Shown piece after piece: positions 49,401 through 59,184 of a stretch of 64,000 nucleotides of DNA. How positions within the stretch are numbered: position 1 is the stretch's first letter; each line of letters starts with the position of its first letter. Origin of the DNA: Leishmania mexicana MHOM/GT/2001/U1103 (taxonomy: Eukaryota > Euglenozoa > Kinetoplastea > Trypanosomatida > Trypanosomatidae); assembly GCF_000234665.1 (NCBI RefSeq), contig NC_018314.1, forward strand, positions 333,130 through 397,129, written 5' to 3'. Position numbers and translations under genes: made by a program. The notes under the pieces are model-generated. The model saw only the letters and a list, made by a program, of their open reading frames with translations. It searched no databases and was not told the origin of the DNA.

Positions 49401-49721
49401 ACTCGGCGAAGGCCAGTGCGAGTGCACGGTGGAGTCTGGGGTTGGCAACGACGGCGATAGGAGTCTTCCTGCCGCCGACTTCGGGTGGTGAACCGACGGG
49501 GCGGCAGGGTTCAATGCCATGTCCGCGGGTGCGCGGCCGAGGGGGTCGATATTGGGGCTGTCGTATTGCGGGAGTGCCGCCACCCTGGCACCTGTGGCAG
49601 TCGAGATGCCCGCTGGCGCTGCCGACGCCAGGGGACTGTCGTTGAAGGAGATCTGGCCCCGTGGAGTGCTGTCGGGGCCGCATGGCCGCATTTTTTCGCC
49701 ATCGCTGTCCTCCTCCCGCAT
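46465..49721 (-). pseudogene. Decayed gene of unknown family, many frameshifts
   Basis: Coding-like stretches run in the minus direction in all three frames and no frame is open throughout. Pieces in order of transcription are an Ser/Thr/Pro-rich part (49721-48948), KSGLELLCTARELLQQQQ (about 48020) ending at a TGA after AFWGKPD, LQSSQRIIWCLQRQ (about 47830), LPWLKQWGPLLTKLLCETV (about 47540), DPLIQQLRCLYLLRERMKG (about 47030), a membrane-type segment SFLFLVLGVVVTIALTSALC (about 46880), WVRQLGPLYTKLLLHV (about 46770) and EFKDNCAVVVSQGTVRLEDC ending at a TGA at 46465. At least six changes of frame are needed. The boundaries and whether it is one gene or more are uncertain. Some could be assembly errors, but so many in one stretch point to a pseudogene. 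Confidence 0.6.
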
Positions 49722-49826
49722 CCTCGGGTTTCTTGTCTGCTGAGACGGCTGCTACTCTCTGTCAGTGGCGCTGACCCCGGCCTCGCTGTCGCCCGGGTGC
49801 GGCTGCGTTGAGCTGCTGCTCTGCGC

Positions 49827-50428
49827 TTACTGCCCCCACGCCTCCGGCATGGCGTAGGCCGCCGCCACCTTCTGCACGAGTCGTACCTGCAGGGGATTGC
49901 CCCGGCGGCGTTCCTCATGCAGCGACAGCACCGTTCCGACCACCAGCATTATCGCCGGCGCGCCAACGAGCGGAATGGGAAGGATCACCCATACAACGAG
50001 GGGGACCGGCAGCGCTGCTGAAATTCCAGGTAACGAAGAATACCAGACTGCACACGCTCCGCTGCCACGGTGGCGAGGTCAATCCCCTGGCGGTCCACAA
50101 CCTGCTGCGTGATGCGTTGGCTCCCTCGTCGCTCTCGCTCCTCGTCGATAAACCGCTCCAGCTCCACCGCGTCCCTGCGCAGCTGCCGCAGACGTACTGC
50201 ACTCGAGTGTTCAGCGGGAGCCAGCCAGGCGGATGTACACGGAGTGGGGGGGGTTCATCGTACCGCTACACCGCCGCCATCTTACCATACGCGCTCAGCA
50301 TCATATACCGAATTGCCCCCAAAGGCGCAATTGTAGAAGGACGGGAGCGACTCCGGCGACAACAGCAGCAGCAGCGGCGTGATGTACTGCGTGTACGCCG
50401 CCGTGATACCCAACACATCGAAGAACAT
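49827..50428 (-). pseudogene. Second decayed coding block, membrane-protein-like
   Basis: A minus-strand ATG at 50428 opens MFFDVLGITAAYTQYITPLL followed by LLLSPESLPSFYNCAFGG, then the frame breaks. The reading resumes in other frames as YMMLSAYGKMAAV, then LRRDAVELERFIDEERERRG and IDLATVAAERVQSGILRYLEF, then PLVVWVILPIPLVGAPAIML and LSLHEERRRGNPLQVRLVQK, ending AYAMPEAWGQ with TAA at 49827. Hydrophobic stretches and an intervening charged helix suggest a small multi-pass membrane protein. It may be the 5' part of the decayed gene at 46465-49721 or a separate gene. Family not recognised. Confidence 0.55.
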
Positions 50429-52403
50429 CGTGGCAAGCGGCTACGACGTGCGCGGGGAAGGGAAGGGGGGTTGGGGTGGGGAGCGAAGCCTGGGAAAAGA
50501 GAGGTATGAACAGATCTTGTCAACGCGGTGGTCACGGACGCTGCCGCGTCTGCGAGCAGGAGGCAGAGGGAGTATGCATGCATGCATGTGTGTGTGTGTG
50601 TAGGGGGAGGGGAGGCTCGACCTGGCCAAACTCACGACCGTCAAGGCAGCAGGTCTCTGCTGACTCCTCTTCGCAGCAGCAGCAGCAGCAGGGGGGAGCG
50701 CACCGAGGGTCAAGAGATGATGGATAAGAGAGACAATAGAAACACCAAACACACCGAGCAAGCGGGACGAACACGGCCTGCGCCCCACCGCACCGGCGCC
50801 GTAGAACAGCGACGCGCAGTTTGCCTCCTCGTGCTCCTTCCCGCTCGTTGGAACACAAGAACACCTGTCCAGGCACACAACGAAACGGAGAGAGGGGAGG
50901 GAAGGGGGTTGGCGCGTGTCACAGCAACGGTGCGCCGCTGCGCAGTGGCGCTCCCCGTCAACCCCCCTCCTCCCCATCGTTGGGCATCACTTGCTCTTCG
51001 TTCTCGTACCGATGGGCTAGACAAGAAGCACACAGACATGGATGGGCATGGCGGGGTCGTGCCTACTACGCCCCGCATCGCCATCCACTTATCTCTGCAG
51101 TTGCACCGCCTATGCGAAGCGGATGACAGAGAGAGGGGGAGGGTGACGGGAGGCGCGGGGGGGAGACGGGAAGGGGGGGGGCAGGCGGATGCGTGTGCTG
51201 TGCGGCGCACACAAGAACACCAAAGCGAATTTCGTCTTCTAAGTTAGCGTAGATGCGCGTCGGGGATCCGACTTTAGTAGTCTCTCACCTCCCACTGAGG
51301 AGGAGCGGGGAAGAGAGGGAGGGAGGGTGTCGGGGAGGGGAGAAGCCTCGTTGAGCGCACGCCGTCACACCCCGAAACTGACACGAAGCCGATAGGATGC
51401 GGGGGGGGGAGGAGGAGGAGGTGGTGGTGGTGGTGGTGGAGTGGGCGACTCGCGGCACACATGATCAAACACATGTAACGGTACATAATGCTAGTCCAAG
51501 GCACTGACATCGCTGCTCACTTTGCATAACCTTTGCCGTCTCCCCCTTCGTTTCACAGACAGTGGCACGCACACGCACACACAGAAGGGTACCTATACAT
51601 GGGCACATGCAAGAACTGCTGCAAGAGTGCTTGCTTGTGCCGAGGGATTGGGATGGGGATGAGAGGAGGAGGAGGAGGGCAGGGGGAGGGGGACGGCGGA
51701 TGCCTGTCCTTGGAACGACTCTGCAGCTCACCCTTCGATGCGATGGACAGACGACACGCGCTGTCGACGCCTTCAGCACCGTTGCATTGCCGCTGTTGTG
51801 CATAGTGTGTGCTGACGCAGCGCACCGCAAGAGGGAAGGGGTAGGGCAGACGCCGATGCACACAGCGCCATCAGCGATGATGAGAGAGGCGGATGTGCGC
51901 TAGATGGACTGTTATCGTGGCCTTAAAACCGCGCGGCGCGTCCGGCACACACGCAGCAACCTTCACTACTACAACCACCGCCACAAGAGTAAACACGGAG
52001 AGTGCGCCCAAAATCCCCAACAGTGGGCAACGTGCGCCCGCGCGCCGAGAAACACTAACATACGGCACACACACACACACACACACAGCACGGTATCCAG
52101 CGAAGACACATCAACAGGCGACCACCGGGTCGCACACGCAGCGAAACGCCGTGAAGCAAGAGAAGAAGAAAAGGTGGCAAGCAACGAGAGGCATCACGTA
52201 CAGAAACGGCCCACAGGCTCATCAGCCCACCGACGACGGAGTGCGTCCCTGCACAGCGCCCGGAGCAGCCTCGAACACAACCTCATGCCCACACGCACAC
52301 GCACACACACGCTGGGGAGAGCCTGCCATCAATACTGGCGGTCTCCGCCTTCGCTCCGCACCCCATGCCCGCACAGACACTTCGCTGTCGCTCGCGCCCC
52401 TTT
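50429..52403. other. Long intergenic spacer
   Basis: No gene supported in about 2 kb. Repeats: TGCATGCATGCATG near 50575-50588, (CAG)n near 50675-50690, and a CA tract at about 52066-52087. A run of G at 51401-51440 is a pyrimidine tract on the minus strand. Confidence 0.6.
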
Positions 52404-55400
52404 TTACGAGGATGGCGCGCTCTCGATGACGCGCAGCAGCCCCACGGAGGCGCTCACGATGCCCGCCAAGGCACCGTACGGGTTAAGGATGGCACGCAGC
52501 GGGGCATCCGACATAAAGGTTTCGAAGTTACCGAAGCAGTACTTGTAGGAGAGATAGAGCTCGGCGATGCAGCGAGCCTCCAGGAGAACCGTCGACGCCA
52601 GGTTCGGGTGCACGCGCAGCAGCCATACGTAGTCGAAAAACTTCCGCATGATCCACGGCACGAAGAGGATACCAGCCGAGGATTCGGCTGGACGCTCACG
52701 AGCCGCACCGCTCTTGCGACGCTGGCGCATCTCGTCTGCAGGCTGCCTCTCGCCGGCGGAGCTCTTCAGCATATTGTTGCTGACTGGCTTCTCCAGCTGC
52801 TCCACGGACGAGTCCTGTTGCTCCTCACTGCTGGGGTTTTGCTTCTCCCACCGCGCGCCAGGGCTACGAAGGCGCTGCTGCTGCTGCGACTCACCCGACA
52901 TCACCTCCTCGTTGTATAGCTGCACCCAACGCGGCTTCTCGCGCTCCAAGCCTGGCGTGCAGAGGAGCTTCCGTGTGGCGGAACGGTGGTTCTCCCCCTT
53001 ATGGTGGCCGTCGTCGCTGAAGGACGCTGCCGCCTTCGACATTGCGGCGGGCGTGCGTGACGGCGGCATCGAAGCACCGCCGCTTACATCCACCGCCTCT
53101 GCCTCTGCCTTGTCCCCTTCTTGATCCGACTCGGAGAGGATTTCGCGGTAGAGACACCCACAACGTCGGCAGGCCGCCATCAGCTGCGCCGGATCCGCCG
53201 CCTCCATGTAGGAGATGCTCGACACAAACGGCGCACCGTAGTCGAGATCCAGCGGAGGGAAAAAAAGGTCCGTCTTGCGCCGCGCAATGAAGCCGTGCGT
53301 GCGCCACACCTTGTCAGACGGGTCGTCGTCGCCGTAGCAGCCGCACCGGCAATGAATGTTCTGCCGCGCCGTCGCGTACTTGACCCAGCCCGGCTGCAGC
53401 AGCCGCATCGTATTGAGCAGCAGGTCAATGATGGACACCACGAGCCAGCAGCGGTTGATGATGTGGGTGATGGCGTGGCGGTGCACCTGGACGAGCCTCA
53501 GGGTGCCAAAGCGCTCCGTGGAGATGAGAGTGATGTCGCGCAGGAATCGGCGACACGCCGCAGCCAAGTTGCGGATGCCGAGAAGCGTCATGAGCACCGG
53601 GTTGAACTGCAACACGCCTTTGCGCCATCGTGCCGGCAGCGCGGCAGATGCCGGCTGCACCTCCCGAAAGTACGTCGAGAGCGCCTCGGCATGGTTGCCC
53701 TGACGCTCTTGCAAGCAGCTGGACGTGTTGGAGGAGATGATGCTGATGTTGCTCTCCTTGCCATCTGTTGCCGCGGGCAGCGCGGGGTCGTCGTTGAGGG
53801 CGGCGGCAACTCTCGTGTGTGTCGTCGCAGGCAACTCCGAGGCCGGCAGAGCGGCGGTCACCGGCGGCTGGGCGGCGGGCATGGAGACCGTGCAGCAATC
53901 GCGCAAGGGCGACGCGTGACGGCCGTTCCGCTCGATATTGTAAATCTCCGTGCCGGTGTTGTCGACCAACGACGCCGTGGCAGCCTGGATGCTCGTGGAC
54001 ATGTCCGCCGCAGACAACGACTGCGGTGGCGGCGTGCGCGTGGCGGTGCTGTTGGGTGTGAGACTGAAGTTCGTGGTACCGTCCACCTTTATCATCTCTT
54101 CGGACGGCGATGCCGCCGTAGAGGGCGCCTCAGTCGGCTTCAGCGGCTTCAGTAACTCGACGGAGGAGCATGTCAGCGTCGCGGTTACGACAAGCCCGTC
54201 GGAGCGACTCGGCGGTACGGTCGGCGCACAGGCGATGCGCCAGTTGTTCGGCACTGACAGGGGGCCATCTGCAGGCGTCAAACCACTGCCACTCGCCAGC
54301 TCCGGCATCAGCTGACTCGTCATGGATCCGTAAGACGGCGAGCGCGCCGCAGGCATCAGTGGCGTTCCGTTGTGGATGATGCTACTCTCCACACCCTCGT
54401 GGAGGTGATCGCCCACATCGTCGCCCGTGATGCTGCTGTTTGCGGTGGGGGTAGGGGTGTTGATGCTCGAGGACTGCTTCAGAGGGTGTAAAAGTGTTTT
54501 ACGACCGGCGTTGTCGACCCCGTCTGCCGTGTAGTGCGCACTCAGTGTGGGGGCCGTGGCTGCCGTCGCGAGGCTGAAGGTGCTGGCTGTGGGGTGGGCG
54601 GTGGTGGACGGCGTCAGGCCGTGCCGCTGGTGCTGCTGGTGGCCGAGCTCAACACTGAAAGACAGTGTGTCCATGACGTGCGGCGGCTTCGCTCGTGGCG
54701 CATCGGTGCCCTCCTCTCCAGAGGACGTTGTGGAGGCGGAGCCCGCAGCGGGGCCGGAGGGCATGCACAGCAGCGCACCAGGGTCACTGAACTCGCGCTT
54801 ACTTTCTGCATTCGGTGTTGGCGCCGCTGTGGCAATCTCGGATGTCCTTCTGCCCAAGCCTTCCGCCGACAGGCCACCAGACGGCGCGCACGGAAGCAGC
54901 GAAAGCTCACCCACGCCCTTGCTGGCCGCGGCGTCGCCCGTGGCGGGGGACGGTTGCTCAGAGTGTACCCTCGACGTGCTTGTCTGACTATCCACCGTCG
55001 CGCATGGAGGTGTGGGCTGCGACGACCACGCATCGCCGCCACCGACGCCGCCGCCGCCGCCCGCGCAGTCATATACCTCCTTCAGCGCCAAGCCGACGTT
55101 GCCCTTGAGAGACTTCAGGCCGGCGACACTCCCACTGGCAGCCTGCATGGTCGTCACCGATTGCTCAGCCTTCTCCGCACCAGACGTGGTGTACACGCCG
55201 TCCGTCAGCAGTGTGTCCTTTGCCGACGGCGTGGACGGCTGCTCATGCGCGCGCTGCTGAGTGCGCCAGTCCGGGACCGTTGAGTTCTCGGGCTCCTCGC
55301 TGCGGCCCTGCCCTGGCGTAACCTGGGCAGCCTGCGTCCAGCGCAGCAGCCGACACGACAAGTACTGGCCCCACAACGGCGACGCCCCCATGGACATTAG

Positions 55401-56399
55401 CCCCTTCTCCAGGCACGATACGACGGGCATCACGACGGCGCATGTGGCGCGAGAGATGCCGCTCTTGTACTTCATCCACATTCGCTCGCACACGGTCTGC
55501 AGTGTGAAGAGATTGAGCAGGCCGCGACCCATCTTGAACAGGCTGCGGCCGTGGCGGATCGTGTTGTAGTTGCGGTAAAGCCGCTCCGCCATCGGGCCCA
55601 TCAGTATCTGCGCCTCCGGCGAGAATAGCGATGGCGTCTTCAGGAAGCAGATGGTGAGCTGCAGGCTGTACTGGATGAGCTTGAACATCAAATCACGGCC
55701 GTCGGAGGCGGTAAGGACGTAGAGCAGCGTGCTTGGGGGCAGGTCGTTCGGGATGAGTACACCGACACCGTTGTGCTCGTAGTAGCCTTCGACACGCACC
55801 TTCACCCGGTCTTCGTTCGCATCGTCCTCCGTAACGGATATGCCGCGGGCGCTGACGTAGTCCGTCCCGCGCAAGTAGGCGTCGCTGGGCGAGGAGGGCT
55901 GCGAGTAGATGACGGTCACGCTCTTCGGCATTGAGTGCTGGTTCGGAAGGGTGGAGTGTTCCTGCACGGCGACGGCGTCTTTGGCCGCGTAGAAGGAAAA
56001 AGTTGGGGCCGCCACCTGCGAGGTGGGGGAGGCGTTTGATAAGAGCTCGCACATCGAGTCCAGGCTTGGCCGCCCCATGAGGGGCACGATCGAGTCGCCC
56101 GGGTGACGGTGCTGCAGGGTTGGGATCGCAGGATAGGCCCCAAACAACTCCTGACTCTCCAACCGCGCAAGTGCCACGATGCTGCCGCTGGCGCTGCACG
56201 TACTGTTGTTGTGACTGTAGGGGTGTTGGTTTCCATCGGCGCACACCACACGCTGTGATGGAAATCGCCGCGCACGCAGGCTGCCGGTGTGCGGGTTGAG
56301 TTGCGCGTTGCTCCCCGACACTGAGCCCGACAGGTTCGCCGGGGACGACGGCGACGAGGACCGGAAGCTAATCCTTCGATCGACAATACTGCGGTCCAT
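52404..56399 (-). CDS. Giant PEX11-like glycosomal/peroxisomal membrane protein
   Basis: A 1331-residue protein from the ATG at 56399 (MDRSIVDRRISFRSSSPSSP). The N-terminal 210 residues are Ser/Pro-rich. At about 215-320 is a PEX11-type block: STLLYVLTASDGRDLMFKLI, QYSLQLTICFLK and RLYRNYNTIRHGRSLFKMGR, matching the DGRDK...IQYG...R...LFR.GR pattern. A disordered Ser/Thr/Ala/Pro insertion of about 590 residues follows. The PEX11 C-terminal half resumes near 930 (FNPVLMTLLGIRNLAAACRR, LRLVQVHRHAITHIINRCWL, VSIIDLLLNTMRLL). It is interrupted again by about 200 residues with Cys clusters HCRCGCYG and CRRCGCLY, then ends FVPWIMRKFFDYVWLL and NPYGALAGIVSASVGLLRVI. PEX11 proteins control peroxisome (here glycosome) number. 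Most family members have about 220-260 residues, so this is a large atypical member. Confidence 0.82.
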   Translation of the reverse strand: MDRSIVDRRISFRSSSPSSPANLSGSVSGSNAQLNPHTGSLRARRFPSQRVVCADGNQHPYSHNNSTCSASGSIVALARLESQELFGAYPAIPTLQHRHPGDSIVPLMGRPSLDSMCELLSNASPTSQVAAPTFSFYAAKDAVAVQEHSTLPNQHSMPKSVTVIYSQPSSPSDAYLRGTDYVSARGISVTEDDANEDRVKVRVEGYYEHNGVGVLIPNDLPPSTLLYVLTASDGRDLMFKLIQYSLQLTICFLKTPSLFSPEAQILMGPMAERLYRNYNTIRHGRSLFKMGRGLLNLFTLQTVCERMWMKYKSGISRATCAVVMPVVSCLEKGLMSMGASPLWGQYLSCRLLRWTQAAQVTPGQGRSEEPENSTVPDWRTQQRAHEQPSTPSAKDTLLTDGVYTTSGAEKAEQSVTTMQAASGSVAGLKSLKGNVGLALKEVYDCAGGGGGVGGGDAWSSQPTPPCATVDSQTSTSRVHSEQPSPATGDAAASKGVGELSLLPCAPSGGLSAEGLGRRTSEIATAAPTPNAESKREFSDPGALLCMPSGPAAGSASTTSSGEEGTDAPRAKPPHVMDTLSFSVELGHQQHQRHGLTPSTTAHPTASTFSLATAATAPTLSAHYTADGVDNAGRKTLLHPLKQSSSINTPTPTANSSITGDDVGDHLHEGVESSIIHNGTPLMPAARSPSYGSMTSQLMPELASGSGLTPADGPLSVPNNWRIACAPTVPPSRSDGLVVTATLTCSSVELLKPLKPTEAPSTAASPSEEMIKVDGTTNFSLTPNSTATRTPPPQSLSAADMSTSIQAATASLVDNTGTEIYNIERNGRHASPLRDCCTVSMPAAQPPVTAALPASELPATTHTRVAAALNDDPALPAATDGKESNISIISSNTSSCLQERQGNHAEALSTYFREVQPASAALPARWRKGVLQFNPVLMTLLGIRNLAAACRRFLRDITLISTERFGTLRLVQVHRHAITHIINRCWLVVSIIDLLLNTMRLLQPGWVKYATARQNIHCRCGCYGDDDPSDKVWRTHGFIARRKTDLFFPPLDLDYGAPFVSSISYMEAADPAQLMAACRRCGCLYREILSESDQEGDKAEAEAVDVSGGASMPPSRTPAAMSKAAASFSDDGHHKGENHRSATRKLLCTPGLEREKPRWVQLYNEEVMSGESQQQQRLRSPGARWEKQNPSSEEQQDSSVEQLEKPVSNNMLKSSAGERQPADEMRQRRKSGAARERPAESSAGILFVPWIMRKFFDYVWLLRVHPNLASTVLLEARCIAELYLSYKYCFGNFETFMSDAPLRAILNPYGALAGIVSASVGLLRVIESAPSS

Positions 56400-57856
56400 C
56401 TTGCCGTGTGACCAGTGCAGTGTTGTGTGTGTATGGATAGAATGGAGAGCGCTGAGGTTGACAGAGCCCAGAGGAGTGGCCGGGGAGGCGGGGATTCGAG
56501 GCGCTGCGTGGCAGACCAACTGGTGCAGCACGCACCGGGAAACCAGCTCCGTCGAAGTGCCACGACACACACACACACACGCACACACGGACGCCGAGAC
56601 GCCGGCGCAGGAAATAAAGAGAGAGCGGTGGAGAGACTACGGTATACTACAGAAGCTGATTTAAAAAAAAGGGACACTTGTAAGGAGGAGGAGGCTGGGA
56701 GGCACCACGACGCGCACACAGCAGCAGCACTGAGCGGCGGCCACAAGCAAAACAAAAGGCAATGAGGAGAGAGAGAAGAGGGTAGGGGGTGGGGTGGGGG
56801 AACACGTAAGCAAGGAGCAGCAAGAGGAGAGCCGGCGCGGGCTGTTGGCACTGCTGACCGCACACTGGCAATGACTCAGAGCGCAGGGAAGACGGGAGAG
56901 AGAGGGAGGTGTGGCGTGTGTGGGTGTGTGGGCGTGCGTGGTGGTGGTGGTGACTCTCCGACACATGCACAAGAGACAGCGAGGGAGGGACGGTCTGGAG
57001 GTGCACGCGGATGGAGAGAGAAGGGTGGAGGGTGAGTCGAGTGCGAGAGGAGAAAAGGGGTCACACACACACACACACACACGCATACAAGATGGGGAAA
57101 GGTGGCATGTCGGATGCCCGTGAAAGGGTGTGGGTGTGTGTGTGGGGGGAAGTTTGGGTGAGCGGCGGAGTACGGAGAGGCGACGCGCCCCCGCCGTGGT
57201 GCGACTGCGCCGCGCTGCATCACAATGCTTGCGGTTGTTATCACACGACACGTGTAGTGACAGGAAGGGAAGGTGAGGGACAGGGCGCGCGACGCACGAC
57301 GAGTGCACGGCTGCGCCACACTTAGGCATACTCTTCCTCTTAGTAAAACAAAGAAACACGCACACCCACACACGCAGGCGCTGAGCCAGCAGACACACGG
57401 CGATCCGCCCCGCCACCCACGTCGCGACTTACTCTTGCCCTTCGTCCCTTGTACAACTCATCTAACGTGACCAGGAGCATTGCTAAGCGGCGGAGACGAG
57501 GGAGCGGCAGGCGTGCGTGCCTGTCCATCGGTGAAGGGGCAACAAAGGCAAAGCGAGAGGACTCGCACCCGCGGCCGTCCAGTGACTCCATCCGGCACGG
57601 CACAGCACATCACGGGAAGCAACAACGGCGCGTTGGTGAAGGAGTCCCACTGAGGCGATGAGGAGAGACCCCGGCGGCCGACAAGATGGCGGGCTGCGAT
57701 GTGGATTTGGTGAAGAGCGTGTCGAAGAACAAGGGGGTGGGGGGGGTGGGTGGGTGGGCAGACATCGCTACTGCAGCATCGTCCGCGCTCCTTCTCGTGC
57801 GCTGAGCCCCACTTGCTCTCCCTCACCCACGTATATGCCGCCTTGTCGCTGAGATC
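56400..57856. other. Intergenic spacer
   Basis: No gene supported. Contains CA runs near 56563-56579 and 57062-57082, a GT run near 56916-56934, and plus-strand purine/G runs near 57735-57752. Confidence 0.6.
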
Positions 57857-58180
57857 TTAGACGGTTGATGCCGCGTACTCGACAGCGCTAGCGGCCTCGC
57901 TGCGGCGGCGCTGAGCCGCGCTGCTCGGCTCGTACGACGGGAACTTCTCCTCGCGCACACGGTCATCCTTCAGGCTGGTGCAGTAGAGCCAGCCAAGACC
58001 GAAGCGTTCACTATCGTGCGTCTCGACAGCCATGTTTACGGCAACAAGCAGTAGGAGGGGGCCCAGGAACTCCAGATAGGCGTGGCCGACGTGTGTCACG
58101 TACGACTTTGCGAAGCCCCACAGGCGACGGGCGGTGCTCTCCCCACCGTCCCTAACGGAGCCCCCCCGGACGAACAGCAT
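57857..58180 (-). CDS. Small single-TM protein (unrecognised)
   Basis: A 107-residue protein from the ATG at 58180 (MLFVRGGSVRDGGESTARRL). A basic/aromatic region (WGFAKSYVTHVGHAYLEFLG) leads into one hydrophobic segment, LGPLLLLVAVNMAV (about residues 39-52), then a polar tail ending REEKFPSYEPSSAAQRRRSE. The size and layout (short N-terminus, one TM, charged C-terminus) recall small mitochondrial complex subunits, but no family is recognised. A strong splice acceptor lies 34 bases upstream and codon use is as in the neighbours, both in favour of a real gene. The stop is TAA. Confidence 0.7.
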   Translation of the reverse strand: MLFVRGGSVRDGGESTARRLWGFAKSYVTHVGHAYLEFLGPLLLLVAVNMAVETHDSERFGLGWLYCTSLKDDRVREEKFPSYEPSSAAQRRRSEAASAVEYAASTV

Positions 58181-59184
58181 CTGTGCGGTGATGGGGCGCG
58201 TGTTTATGCGGGCCTGCGAAAGAGGAGCAGCCCATATACGTGTATCGGCGTGTAGTAGTCTCTGCAGGAGTGTGCACTACGAAGGGCAGTGTTCCGGCAG
58301 CTGTGGTGAAGATAGGCAACAGATGATTGCTTGCGGTGTTGCTGGATGGGATCAAGGTGAGGAGGGGGGGGGGCAGCACGAGATCCGACTAACGTTGCGG
58401 GTTACGTAGCACAAAATACTTTCAGTGCGCCCACTCGCGTAGTGCGTGGTGGTTGGTCACCAAATGCCAGGTGAAGAAGAAGGGGGGTGGGAGGGGAGCC
58501 AGAGATGGATCAGGGGCGGGATGAGCCCACATGAGGTGCCCAATTGGTGCACAGCGGCATTTCCGGCACGTGACCGGAGGAAAGTGGAATAAAGAACGAC
58601 GTGCTGTGAAAGCGGTGCTCGTGAGAGCAGCGAGCACACAGAGAGAGAGAGAGAGTGAGAAGCCGCATAGGGAGCCTGATCGACATCGACAGGTCTGGCC
58701 AATGCCACAGGATAACAACAGCGCGTCCACACGCGTCTCCATACAAAAGACATACACGCAACCACGCACAGGACGAGAGATAACAAAGGGCTGAGAGAGG
58801 GAGAGTCATAGAAGGCAACGTGTGTGTGTGTGTGTACCACGTTGCCGTACCTGAGGTATCTGTGTCCGTGCTCACGAGCGCCGCACGTCCTCCGTTGCCT
58901 CTCTCTCTCCCTCTTCCTCTCCCCGGTTAATCACCGCCACGGCTCCAGCTTTGCCGCGGACACGAAAGAAATCGAACGCGCAACACCTGACAGCGCCAGT
59001 GAAGAAGGGCTCACACAACCTCCCCCCTCTCCACACACACCGCCCCGCCTCCCTCTCTACCACCCAGGCGCGCGCACACGGAGACAGACGTCGACGCACT
59101 CCAACATCCGCAGCGACCGACCGTCCGCACCCACGCACCCACGCACGCACGAAAAACGAGCACCAGGACACGGCAAGGCTCGCT
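58181..59184. other. Intergenic spacer
   Basis: No gene seen beyond the splice signal for the small gene. CA/GT runs are short; a GT run lies at 58820-58836 and a GA run at 58641-58658. Confidence 0.55.
58214..58215 (-). promoter_or_regulatory. Probable trans-splice acceptor of the small TM protein gene
   Basis: The minus strand reads CTGCTCCTCTTTCGCAG, predicted 5'UTR 33 bases to the ATG at 58180. This is a clear pyrimidine tract plus CAG. Confidence 0.6.

Noticed and set aside
48360..49460. Plus-strand frame of 366 codons in the decayed zone
   Set aside because: Arg/Gly/Ser-rich with no recognisable motif; it is antisense to minus-strand coding-like fragments and no plus-strand gene is otherwise present.
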